A stretch of DNA of 64,000 nt, taken from NCBI GenBank assembly GCA_002633025.1, contig NMRB01000258.1:168669-232668 (forward strand). Direction: 5' to 3'. Shown piece after piece: positions 49,059-59,525 of the stretch. The DNA comes from Notospermus geniculatus (Eukaryota > Nemertea > Pilidiophora > Heteronemertea > Lineidae). The notes beneath the pieces were generated by a model, which did no database searches, was not told the DNA's origin, and was given only the letters and a program-made list of their open reading frames with translations. Both the position numbers and the translations under genes were made by a program. Numbering within the stretch: position 1 is the stretch's first letter; every line of letters starts with the position of its first letter.

Positions 49059-49445
49059 ATGGACGACATTCACCCCTTCAGCATCAGCGACAGTCGCCAA
49101 CAAGATCTGCGCAAAAATCTTTCAAAAATATGCCAAGCTAGTTATTGGACAAGAAAATGGCAAAAAGTGTACAATGCAACTAATGATATCCACCACAGAA
49201 TCCCCCAACGATTTGTCGATGACATTTCCAGGTTGGTGAAATTCACCCCACACTTATCCATCTCTGCTCACATAGATAGCGACTTCACATGTTACATCAT
49301 CAATCAATTACACAGCAATACTAATGAACGTGGCAATATTCAGAAGGTGGCCGAAAAAATAACCAACGCGATTTGTGTCATAGATTTTTATCATACTTTT
49401 GACAAGTTTTGCGATATTTGCATGAACTGGCTCACAGAAGATTAA
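49059..49445 (+). CDS. ORF of unknown function (128 aa)
   Basis: An ATG-to-TAA frame begins MDDIHPFSISDSRQQD and ends CDICMNWLTED. Composition is protein-like, with aromatic residues and regularly spaced charges, and with RKNLSKICQASYWTRKW and VCQ-free cysteines in the C-terminal third. No domain recognised, no signal peptide or membrane segment, and no flanking splice sites identified. Could be an unrecognised gene or retroelement fragment. Confidence 0.3.
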   Translation: MDDIHPFSISDSRQQDLRKNLSKICQASYWTRKWQKVYNATNDIHHRIPQRFVDDISRLVKFTPHLSISAHIDSDFTCYIINQLHSNTNERGNIQKVAEKITNAICVIDFYHTFDKFCDICMNWLTED

Positions 49446-49987
49446 CCAGAACGGCGGAAAAATTCAGCTGCGTGAAATGATTGTGTGACTTTTATCAGCT
49501 GCTGGCAGTTCACAAATTATTAGCAGCCGTAGGAAGTGACTTTTGAGGAAAATATATCTGATGCTTCTGCCATGGATTTGGGGATAATTTTATGCCATCA
49601 TTGGTGCAAGAAAAAGATACCAATCACACATCATCTGAAAATTGACTTTCGAAGCCAGGAAATTACATAGATTTCAGTAACTTTCTTACAGCAATGATGC
49701 TGATTTGTGGACTGACTGTATCTGCTTTAGCATGGACTTGGCAGGTTGATACTTGCGACGTGGAGGTTTCAGAACAACGGTGATTGGCTACAGGGGCAAA
49801 AATCATTAACGATATCTCGTACTTGGTATTGATTGTGGTGCATAAGCCTTTGTATTGGGACAACCAATCGGCGCGGATGCCTCGGAGATCTGATTGTGAA
49901 TGGGCCTAGGTATTGGTTCGATTTCTGTAGTTGTGGGGTTGATTTAATGATCCATTCTTTAGCGGTGAAAGTACGGTACATCAGGTA
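49446..49987. other. No recognisable feature
   Basis: Featureless apart from short frames. Confidence 0.4.
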
Positions 49988-49991
49988 TTAA

Positions 49992-50199
49992 AGGATCACG
50001 GTATTGCCACTTTTTCTCGACAGCCGGCGCCACCGCGCTACTCTCCAACCCAGGGACTAACTACGTTGTCGGCGAATTGACCCGATTTACTAGTACATTT
50101 TGCAATGCATTTTTGTAGTTCGCCTTACTGCCGCTACGTGGCTCGATCCCTCTACGTCGGCAGTCAAATAACGCATTTGAGATCCAATACCGTGCTCCT
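49992..50199 (+). mobile_element. TTAA-flanked MITE, copy 2
   Basis: Second copy of the 27085-27270 element. Left flank TTAA (49988-49991), right flank mutated to TTGA (50200-50203). It shares the CACGGTATTGCCACTTTTT start, the GCCGGCGCCACCGCGC core and the CCAATACCGTGCTCC end. It carries a short extra stretch near 50093-50115 relative to copy 1. Confidence 0.85.
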
Positions 50200-50203
50200 T
50201 TGA

Positions 50204-50514
50204 TACTATAAGAGTCTCAGGAGGGTGTTCGGGAATCACTCCACTTATTTTCAGTGCATGCAGATTGATAGTGCTGTTTCGTTTGTCAGTCAATCTGTTC
50301 CGAAGAGCTATACGCACAATGTACATGCACATTCTTGTTCCAGTGCATTCGCCAAATAGCACATATCCGTGCAGGAGTGTCCCACACCATCTTTCATCTA
50401 GCGGATAAAACTGCTTGAGAGAAAGGACAACTGAAGCGGCTACAATTTGGAATTGTTGGGCAGGACAATGCTCAAGCACCAGCGCCCTTCCAACAACCTC
50501 AGCAACACCATACA
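50204..50514 (-). CDS. Candidate exon, unknown product (low support)
   Basis: The minus strand is open for about 100 residues after an acceptor-like TTTTAATCTGTAG. It begins around YGVAEVVGRALVLEHC and includes LKISGVIPEHPPETL. The frame then runs into the TTAA MITE with no convincing donor before it. No family assigned. Confidence 0.2.
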
Positions 50515-50519
50515 CTACA

Positions 50520-51085
50520 GATTAAAAACACTACATTTTGAAAAGAGAGGTCAAAGTACATCTACATGTACATGTCAAATGTGTCGCCATCACGACAAAA
50601 GGTTTGGTACATTCCATTCGCTTGAATCATCTCTTTCCACATGCAAGTTGTCTCAGTAGGGAGAGGCTTAGTTTATTAGTACAACCCACGGGATGACCAT
50701 TCGACAGTTCAATGGATGTAACTAAAGTAAGACAAATAACACGAACTGATTTAACTCTGATCATCATCATTATCTTACGAATATAGATAGCTGTGTCCGC
50801 TCCTATGTTAACATGCGTTGGTTTCTTGCGGTACTTCCACCGCCATTACATTTGTTCTTATTAAACGCGCAAATGGGCTTGTCATCATGGCTTCCTACCG
50901 CAATTGGTCATTAGCGATCCCAGAATTTGAATTCACAACTGATTAGCAGCACGTTCAATTTGGCCATCACACCTGAGCTGCAGAGTCGCTGGAGAAGTTC
51001 TTGGTTTGTCAGGAGAAGTTAAAACATTCCTTTTTCCTAATTCGTCATTGGGTTTGTATCAAAGCATGTAAGCACGGGACAAGTC
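50520..51085. other. No recognisable feature
   Basis: Contains an ATGTACATGTA cluster near 50564; otherwise unremarkable. Confidence 0.4.
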
Positions 51086-51269
51086 CTGGCCTGGTGGTCG
51101 AGTGGTTGAACACGATTGACTTTCAGTCCTGGGTGAGTGCGTGGGTTCGATCCCCGGCCAGAAACAACTAGGGTCTCTTGGAAGAGACTGAAAGCCGTGG
51201 CACCCGAGTGTCTATGCCAGGGCAAGTGCAAGACACCGCCCGCATAGCCGGACAGAAGCCTGTCGTAGA
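51086..51269 (+). mobile_element. tRNA-derived SINE
   Basis: The first 76 bp (51086-51161) are tRNA-like. The ends CTGGCC/GGCCAG pair. An A-box-like TGGTCGAGTGGTTGA and a B box GGTTCGATCCC are present. The anticodon arm cannot form a normal 7-base loop, so this is not a functional tRNA. The body that follows (GAAAGCCGTGGCACCCGAGT...CAGGGCAAGTGCAAGACACC) shares words with the minus-strand SINE at 62262-62446, supporting one family. A GC-rich hairpin interrupts or follows it at 51271. Confidence 0.7.
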
Positions 51270-51270
51270 C

Positions 51271-51396
51271 CGTGTTTCCACGAGGCGTTTGCGGGCGCGG
51301 AGGAGGAGGCGGGCGCGGGTGCGAGTGAAACAGCTGAAGGGAAATACGTTGGATCGATTTTTCCAGCCGCGCCCGCAAACGCGTCGTGGAAACACG
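51271..51396 (+). mobile_element. GC-rich foldback element with 9-bp target duplication
   Basis: A 126-bp element begins CGTGTTTCCACGAGGCGTTT then GCGGGCGCGG, and ends with the complement CCGCGCCCGCAAACGCGTCG, TGGAAACACG. Flanks are GTCGTAGAC (left) and GTAGTAGAC (right), an 8/9 match consistent with a 9-bp target duplication as made by Mutator-like transposases. Several open frames on both strands here are by-products of its GC content. Confidence 0.75.
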
Positions 51397-51399
51397 GTA

Positions 51400-52229
51400 G
51401 TAGACTCCACAAGCTTAAGATCCTATAGGGTTCAAGCTTCAAATTATCTAGCATTTAATAGGACTACTTGGTTTTCATTCTGCATAAGAACAATTTACCT
51501 AGATTTGTGGCTCTGGTACATGTAAATTTTTCATCAGTACCTTGACTGTGGCTGAACTTAAATTTATAACACTGACTGCATCCTGATAATGTGTCCGTAA
51601 GTTATATTGATGCATAACTCGAGAGGTGTGAAAAACTGCAGTGGATGCACATTTCTGGGGGCAGAAAAACTCGACACCTTTTTTGCATTGATGTTTTCCA
51701 CTGGTCGCATTTCATACTTGGCAGGTTACCATGCATAATTTAGTATTGGCACTTCACACATTTCTTTGCAAATTCAATCACGAGGTTCTGCATTGCCATT
51801 GGTGGCCATTATAAAAGGTTACATGAACTTGCTGCTTATCTTTAAGTAATATATAAGGTGAATTGCCATTTTATGTCTTTCAACCAGAGCCAGGCAACCA
51901 AATGCTTGGGAATCCGGAGAAAAGAATGTTGGTGTAAGCATGGGAGAAGAGGAGAATGCCACGAGCGGATTACATGAATATGGATTTCACAAAGGCACAA
52001 GATCTCCTGAAAGTTGCATAATTAGGCATCTACTCTTACTGCCGAGATCGATTTTGCAAAAACTTATTGATATTATATACATGTATGTCATCCACATAAG
52101 TCGCGTTTTCTTTCAGAAAACCCTCCATGACATACTCAACAAGCTGGTTAGACCTTGCATATTCTTGAACAATTTGTAGAGTCGTGCATTTGAAAACTTT
52201 AATAACAAGATCCAATGAACTATGATATA
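51400..52229. other. No recognisable feature
   Basis: AT-rich sequence with short frames only. Confidence 0.4.
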
Positions 52230-52505
52230 GCTAAGGGAGTAAGAAATAAAAGTGAAAAATAAGAAGTGAGTAATTTGGGAATTTTGCGCGAATTTTTCAA
52301 TTTCTCAGATTAGGAGAAAATTTTTCCCATTTTTAGAAATATCGCCCGAAAACTCAGACAAATTATGTCATGTCATTTTAAGAAAATTTCTCAAAATGGG
52401 AAAAAAAATTTCTTTCTCCCAATTTGAGAAATTGAAAAATTCGCACAAAATTCCAAAATTTCCCACTTCTTATTTTCCACTTTTATTTCTTACTCCTCCC
52501 TTAGC
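52230..52505 (+). mobile_element. 276-bp AT-rich foldback element
   Basis: Arms of about 115 bp: GCTAAGGGAGTAAGAAATAA...AATTTTTCAATTTCTC on the left, and the complement ending TTATTTCTTACTCCTCCCTTAGC on the right. A short loop (about 52345-52380) separates them. No coding capacity; the target duplication is uncertain in AT-rich flanks. Confidence 0.85.
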
Positions 52506-54028
52506 TGTATAATCATTGCATATTAACCTGTTGGAGAAGCAATCTACACTGCAAGGAAGCACAGATTAAATTGATATAATATAGGGCTTAATTTCTGAAA
52601 CCCAAAGCAAACCTACTTATTAACTTCCTCAGAGTTACAATAATTAGAGCTGGGTAATTATTCACTCTCTTCAATAAGGAACATAAATCGCCATCAAAAG
52701 ACAATCATTGCATCGAACATTGTCAATTTTGAACAAGATGATTTCCTTTTAACCGCATTACTTTGAAGGGGCCTCATCACTCCCGTAACAGAGCAAGTAG
52801 GTGGAAAATTTCCTCTTACATGCGCAGTCAGGTCATTACTAAATGAAAAGTATTGGGAGAACAACTGTCAATATTACTTTTTCATCAAATCAAATAATGA
52901 CGTCCATCACTGTGGCCTTGTGCGCTGTCTCTCCTAGGCAATTAACAGCTTAATGACGCTGGGTAAACGAGCGTTCATTTGTTTCTGCGTCCGAAGGACG
53001 CCCCAATCCAACAATCTATTTCACTCTGACAGGAATTAGCCAGGTCTGTAGAAAGTATTCATCAATATATTAACAATCTGTAAATTATGATGGAAAATGA
53101 CACAGGAACACATGAATCAGGTGAGGAAACCATCAAGCAGTTATAAATATATCAATCAGTTTTGTAACCTTCCCAACAATTTTGAGCAAGGTTGCTCTCT
53201 AGCCTATATTGTCATGTTAAGGTCGTAACAGTCACATAGAATTTGTTATAATTTTATTAAACGGTCTATAGCGGCCAGCTTGATAAGTTTTTCTTGATTA
53301 TTAACGTTAATTGCAATTGGACAATGATATATGTGCATCAATGAGGTCATGTATCCTGTGGATTTGAATGGGTCAACTGAGATTTCAGTGTTTTTATTAG
53401 TCAGCATGTTGCTTTTTTCACGCTCATCTTCACCATACCGTATCTGTATTTGGCGGAAAATTGCTAAGAGAATCTAATCAAAAGAAGTGTTGTTCCATAA
53501 AACATACCTCCACCGATGCAATCACATATCCCAGGATAAGTATTGAACAGGAGTGCATCATAATCAAGATTACAAAACATTTATTCTTTAGTTCATCAAA
53601 GAATGTATGTTATTAGTCATGAACTAAGTAATCTAGGACGGTCAGATGGATAGCTTTTGAACTCACAACCTGATTTCCTCGCCATCCCTGCCCCCACCTA
53701 TTGTTCAGACTTGAAAAGAATACTTCATCCAAGCTCCACACTCAGATGATGTTCTTTAATTACATTATCAACAAATGTACTTGGTAAGTAATGTGACGTG
53801 ATTTGACACAGAGCAAGATCTATATACTGATGTACTGTGCATTCTTATGATGTCTTGTTCTTTAACCTTTGATGTCCCGTGCCTAAACCAGGAAAGGAAA
53901 CCACAGAAGCTATGATTAATTATTTATTGATAAGTTCATTACGCAAACATCTGCATTACATACAGCAAACACCATGAGATGAACCACCAGATGAACAGAA
54001 GGCTGTTGCAACAGAAGGAGGGATTTAT
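52506..54028. other. No recognisable feature
   Basis: No supported exon, repeat or inverted structure. Confidence 0.4.
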
Positions 54029-54482
54029 GTGATGTTGTCTCATCAGAGGAACCCACCATAAAAGTTTCGGGGTTCCAGCTAGCAGCGGCGTTCAGGAGAT
54101 ATGGCCGAAAGAAGATTTTCACAAAGCGCCCCCTACAGGACAGAGTGTAAACCAACAGCGCCTAGTTTCGGTGCAGAGATAGTTTTTTTTCCATAATGAG
54201 TGTGATGTTGTCTCATCAGAGGAACCCACCATAAAAGTTTCGGGGTTCTAGCTAGCAGCGTTCAGTAGATATGGCCAAAACTTTTTCACAAAGCGCCCCC
54301 TACAGGCCAGAGTGTACAACCAGCAGCGCCTAGTGCCTGTTCAGAGATAGTTTTTACCATAGGATACCTGTACACCAAGTTTCAAGTTTCTAAGCCAAGC
54401 GCTTTAGAAACGTGCCACCCCTGTTAACGACGACGGACAGCACACCATAAGAAAAGCACACTTCACAGAGGTGAGCTAAAAA
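54029..54482 (+). repeat. Dispersed repeat with internal 173-bp duplication
   Basis: GATGTTGTCTCATCAGAGGA recurs at 54031 and 54204. Each copy contains AAAGTTTCGGGGTTC, CTAGCAGC, TATGGCC and AAAGCGCCCCCTACAGG. The second copy continues through ACACCAAGTTTCAAGTTTCT, GACGACGGACAGCACACC and ends GAGGTGAGCTAAAAAG. That ending resembles, from memory, a repeat terminus widespread in marine invertebrates. Its partner terminus may be the fragment at 24989. Confidence 0.7.
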
Positions 54483-56830
54483 GACGTACATGTACCAGGT
54501 ACGATAGTATTTCCTCTGTATGGCACATTTCCCCACTGCAAAATGCAGAGTGTCCTTAACATTAGGTTAAAAGTGACTCATTCCAGAGGACGAGCCAACA
54601 ATATCCTTAGCGGATTAAACAATAGAGAAAACACTAATCACTTCATTAGAAATTTAACGATGAAAATCTACATCATCCTTCAAATACAACACAAGCATTG
54701 TCGTGCTCATAATCTTCAAATAAAATCATAACGAACCATCATTTTTCATCTTTAAATTCATATTTATAATCGCATCATCGTGTGGTGAGGATTTTAGCGA
54801 TGATTTGCAATTATAGATTGCCATGATAGACAGGCATCATCACTAAATCTGCAACATTGCCGTGCCCACGGGGAATTTTAACATCAATTTAAATGGGAAA
54901 CCCACCGTCACCTTAATGTTGACTTCAATCAATCAAAGCAATTTCTGGTGTTGCAAGAATTGATTCGCCTCCCATGGGTAGCTTAGAGATGTTTTTGATC
55001 CTGAAGTGACTAATGTTTTACAGCACAGAGAACAATGCACTTCTGTAATTCAATATTTCGAAGTAGGTGAAAGCAACTGATGAAACAGCCTGACTGTAGT
55101 TTGAATTTAAGTGCCCTGCTTTTGAAACTTAAACTGTTAATTAACGGAATGAAAAATAAAGGGTTTATGGCTTACAGATATTATCTTTTGATTTTCTGAC
55201 ATTTAAGAACTTCAAACCTTGAGTTAGGGGGTGAGCATTATGGCATAAACGGCAAGAGGATGTGCTGCGGTGACAGGTGACTTAACTTCATTTGAAAATT
55301 TAATGGATCAGAGAGCATGCTCTTTATCAGGCGATGGCATGGCGCAAAATTTTATTTGTTTAATTCTGATTTATGACGTCTTCGTGCAAATCTGTCGATT
55401 CTTTGAACACGGTTGTGCGTTCGTAATGCTAACATGGCTAAAAGACACGATGGCCTTGCTCATAGAGATAGTGCATGTTTGTGTAACATTTGTCACAATT
55501 GTTGGCTCAGGTTCTTTGTTGAGCTTGTTATGTGTCAATTGCATCATGCATCCGATGTTGTCACAAGTTCTCTTAAAGAGCATTTCCTCCTGTTTATGTT
55601 TGGTGACATTATACGACGAGAATAACTAAACTTACGAAGTAAATAACATTTATATCAACCATAGTGTTAGATATCGTAATCCAACAGAATTGCTTCAGGG
55701 CAGTACATTCAGATTAGAGGTATTCCTACAGTCTACAACTTTGGGTGCAGTTTTCGATCGTGGTAAATCCCTTTTGGGATAATGAACATTTCAACGAACG
55801 ATACAAATAGTTGTCGGTAGAATCTACATGGTCAGTTTACAATGGTCAGTTTTGACCAAAATGTGAGCCTACATCAATGTCTGTGTAAACTGATTCCAGA
55901 TCTCGCCGCTAGGGTTTATAATCTTTAGCACCTTAGTCCTGGTGGTGAGGACAGAAACAATCTACGTTATCTATCCATGGTGAACTCGATGCAAACGTTG
56001 GTCCTGGGACGCATGTGGTGCCGAGACATTCATTAAGCAGGAGAAAGTTATGTTTGATCAAAAGATCCCCCATCCCGCAGGAGAAAAATGGACCTCCAGA
56101 CAAGAATTGAAGAAAGAATGCAAGTTCATTACCGGGCTTTTGATTGTAGAGTCAAGATTGCTCGGCATCTTCTTTGACCACGTTATCGGGTCTTTTTTAT
56201 TAAATCAAAAATTTATCTGCAATCCTGCAGGCTGGGGACAAATCTGTTCTCAATAACACAGAACACAGATTTTGAATACGGGTTTGTTGGACATGGCTCC
56301 TAAGCTGATTTGGTTTGACATCCACACATGTCAATCTCGTATTATTAACTTATTTATCTGCCTAATAATAAGATGGCTAGCAGCAGACGACAAAAGGTTT
56401 CCAAGATGGACTGGTAATCTCTTTCATAATTTGTGCCAGCGCTGAGGCCGCATGCCCACTGCATGTGACAGGATCACCACAAACTCAAATTACTTACTAA
56501 TGCACGGTTTGCTTAGCAGTGGTAAACAGCCACAGCTTCAATACCCTGGCTTGCGCAGTTTATTAAAATCTTATTTCTACCATGCTCTGGGGTTAAGACG
56601 ACAGATAGTGTTGTGTGTGGCCACAGTGGAATGTAATTACAACTGGGAAGCACCAGCAATCTCAAATGAAATGCGTCCAACTGACCATAGTGGCCTGTGA
56701 TATGAAGCAATCAAATGAAGGAATTTACAGAATTGATTGAGGCTGTCTTGAACAGTTTGGGTCAATATTACCTGGTCTTATTGAACATGTCGGTGAAGTT
56801 TTGCAGTCCAATAAGTACATTTAGCAGCCT
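54483..56830. other. No recognisable feature
   Basis: A hydrophobic 119-codon frame at 55270-55629 (+) is not recognisable as a gene. The rest is featureless. Confidence 0.35.
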
Positions 56831-56946
56831 GGGCCCATAAAAACCTTGCCAGGCTTAGTTACCGGCTAAAGTGCCCAGTTTGTACAGGCCAACGTACACA
56901 ATTAGCAACCAACTAAGCCTAGCAAGGTTTTATGAATATGGGCCCT
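56831..56946 (+). mobile_element. Hairpin element, GGGCCCATA-ended
   Basis: A 116-bp imperfect palindrome starts GGGCCCATAAAAACCTTGCC then AGGCTTAGTT, and ends with the complement AACTAAGCCTAGCAAGGTTT then TATGAATATGGGCCC. The right arm keeps ATTCATAAA where the left has a small deletion. It belongs with the other GGGCC-ended hairpins by its termini, not by its inner arms. Confidence 0.8.
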
Positions 56947-57001
56947 GATGTACATTTCTAAGCTCCACCACCTTTTAATGATACATGTTCTGTTTCTGCA
57001 G

Positions 57002-57262
57002 GCACCCGATTTCGGCAGGTATTGGAAATTATTATTGAGTATTGTTTACCACATGATAAAGTAAAAGAACAGAGCAACAGTTGGAAAAAGTTCCAGGCAA
57101 TCACATATCTGAAAGGACCCGAGAGAAATGCTGGCGCTGACCTGTCAGAAATGAGGGGGCTGAGTGGTTACAAAATCGCGGAGAAACATTGCTGCCCGAC
57201 AGCTTGGTCAGTGGCTGCTTGGTGCAGTCCTGCATGGATCTGCTGCTTTATAGGCATTACAG
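57002..57262 (+). CDS. Candidate exon, unknown product
   Basis: A 261-bp segment is bounded by a good acceptor (TTCTGTTTCTGCAG) and a donor (ATTACAG|GTAAC) and is open throughout in one frame. It begins TRFRQVLEIIIEYCLPHD and contains a Cys/Trp-rich stretch, CCPTAWSVAAWCSPAWICCF. No family is recognised. Splice boundaries are its main support, so chance remains likely. Confidence 0.25.
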
Positions 57263-58220
57263 GTAACATTCTTCATATGAGAATTCTGCCAAATCCTGAG
57301 GCAAATTTGCTATATTCAAGGATTGGGTATGCGGCAACTGTCTAGTGCACTCGAGAATGGTAGGCATTGTTTTCCTTGAAAAAGGTTGTGCAAGGCCAAG
57401 GGCCGATTGGTGTAGACTGATGCTAAAGCAGTAACTTACCATCTCATGCCATCATAACCTTTACACAGAAACTCAACTAGCTTTAACATAACATATCAAG
57501 GAGACTTATTCTGCAGATCCACAGGCCTTCCCATCCCAAGGTTTCAGCTTACCCGCACAGAGATCAGCGGAACAATAAACCAGACGTACTTTTGAGAGCG
57601 TGAACATAAGCATCGAGTGTTTATCCTAACCACTTTGCTTGAAGTCCTGAAGCATCATCTACCTGCCCTGACCGCTCTTCACTCCGAATAATTCTGTGAC
57701 ATGATGGGAAAAAATGATGAATCAAATGCGAGTGTGTTTGACTTATGGACAAAGAACACACAAAAACGCAATGATTTGGTAAGAATCAGACAGATACTTG
57801 ATTGAAAAGACCATGATTGCACCAAAGTACTAATAATTTGCTGAAATACTGGAGTGAAAAAGGACAATAACTACTGTTATCTTGCGACCAACCCAGCAAT
57901 CGGGGTTCAAGAAGAGCTATCACTGTTGACTGAACTTCTTCACAACTCTATATATCATACTTAGTTCATAACTTGTAGATCTTTCGGTAAATAGAGGTAT
58001 TACCTTTAACCAATTTCAGGCTTTTATGACTTTGATAAGCACATGGACTGACTTATTGCTGATCTATGAACAGCTAAAGATAGCCAAGGAACTTCAGCTG
58101 TCATCTATTATCAAAAGATAGATATTTTTCAAAGGTACAGATGCTTACATTGCCTGAATTTGAAAAATATGCCAAGGACGTTCACAAAGCAAAAAGTAAC
58201 TGAGTGAAATCATGATCGGG
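57263..58220. other. No recognisable feature
   Basis: A minus-strand donor-like ATG|GTAAGTTAC lies at about 57433-57444 without an associated exon. Otherwise featureless. Confidence 0.4.
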
Positions 58221-58366
58221 CAATGGGGATCAGAGGTACGCTAGAGGGCAGTACACCGAAAATGGGTCCCAAAGAATGAGACGCCTTTTGTGTGGGAATC
58301 AATTTCATTTCAATAGTTTTAACCACTAGTGACACCTATTGAGGCAGCGGGATATGATCACCATTG
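58221..58366 (-). mobile_element. Dispersed repeat with short TIRs, copy 2
   Basis: Reverse-orientation copy of 41023-41168, sharing TAGAGGGCAG.ACACCGAAA, GACGCCTTTTGTGTGGGA and ACTAGTGACACCTATTGAGG. Ends CAATGGGGATC and GATCACCATTG. Confidence 0.8.
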
Positions 58367-58434
58367 ACAACTGCACCAATATGATTACATAATCATAAAC
58401 AGTTTTCCAAGACAGACGTTCAAGACTAGATATA

Positions 58435-58588
58435 GGGAGGTTTAGAAATCAAACGATAAACGTAAACTTTACAACAACGTTATTTTTCATACTACACATT
58501 AACCAGATTTTATATTTTATCGATTGCATTTTCGGTACAAAACGTTGTCGTTAACCTTTACGTTTATAGTTTGGTTTCTAAACTTCCC
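58435..58588 (-). mobile_element. Palindromic MITE, TA-type family, copy 3
   Basis: Same family as 753 and 37894 but in opposite orientation: GGGAGGTTTAGAAATCAAAC at the left, GTTTGGTTTCTAAACTTCCC at the right. The loop carries the complement of the shared TACCGAAAATGCA word. TA precedes it (58433-58434). Confidence 0.9.
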
Positions 58589-58589
58589 T

Positions 58590-59058
58590 TATGACGCCAA
58601 ACATTCGAAACGTTTACGGTTCGTAATACAAAATACAAATCAGTGTCCATCTCCAAGTCTTGACGACATTCCACAATCTTCAAGTCCCGACTCAATTCTA
58701 TATTCACTCAATGATATATGAGGCAATATGTCAACACAGCGCACGCTTTTCTTCCCTCTCTTGCACAAATTGCATCCCCAACTTCTAAAGACTGGACATA
58801 ATCTAATCACAGCGATGGCAGTATTTTCATTACAACATAAAGGACTTCATTAAAATGTCCCGCAGCCCTGAGAATGTTGGAATTAATTCTGCCTGAAGCC
58901 CCGCAAAGCAATTGGAGTCTAAAGGATGTGCATGCTGTATGACTGGACATGGGGTGATTTGACGATGGTCAGGTCAAACAGGTCAATTCAACTGACCAGA
59001 GAAGTTGTATAGGGAAAGGTGTGCCGTGGTCAAGTGCTCAAAGCGCTGGACATGTTCA
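58590..59058. other. No recognisable feature
   Basis: Short unique sequence between two mobile elements. Confidence 0.4.
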
Positions 59059-59067
59059 ACTGACGTG

Positions 59068-59516
59068 TAGTCTCGCACCGCCAGCCTCTGATCTCGCTCC
59101 GCTTCCTACGCTTGGATCAGAGTCTGGCCCCAGACGCATCCATTTTGGTTATGCTAACGGTTCCGCAGGTGGCGCTCAGACACAGACGTGATTCAAACGC
59201 GCCATAAGTATTTCTTAGTGAACTGCAATAAAAAACTGAAACAATGTCTCAAATTAACCTTATCGAGGTTTATGACACGTTATTTACATTTTAATAATTT
59301 TCTGTATTTTTATCACCGTTCCTGCGACATAATATATAGGAGCTGAATCGATGCTCTGACTTAACGCATAGCTCTGTATAAATTTACATCCGGGTATGCG
59401 CGCCCAGAATCGGGGTGCGGGTACCCGGATGTGATTACAAAAATACTTCGTTTGGGGCCAGACCCTCCGGTTGTCTGCTGCGCGAGACTAACCGAGGGTC
59501 TGGCTGAGCGAGACTA
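59068..59516 (+). mobile_element. 449-bp TIR element with exact 9-bp target duplication
   Basis: ACTGACGTG lies directly before (59059-59067) and directly after (59517-59525) the element. Termini are TAGTCTCGC and GCGAGACTA, followed by imperfect arms containing TCTGGCCCCA (left) and TGGGGCCAGACCCTC (right). There is a GC-rich interior patch (CGGGGTGCGGGTACCCGG) and no ORF. The 9-bp duplication fits a Mutator-like element, inferred. Confidence 0.9.
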
Positions 59517-59525
59517 ACTGACGTG

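Noticed and set aside
51086-51161. Possible tRNA gene (76 nt with pairing ends and A/B boxes)
   Set aside because: The anticodon arm cannot form a normal stem with a 7-base loop and the T stem is imperfect. SINE body follows directly.
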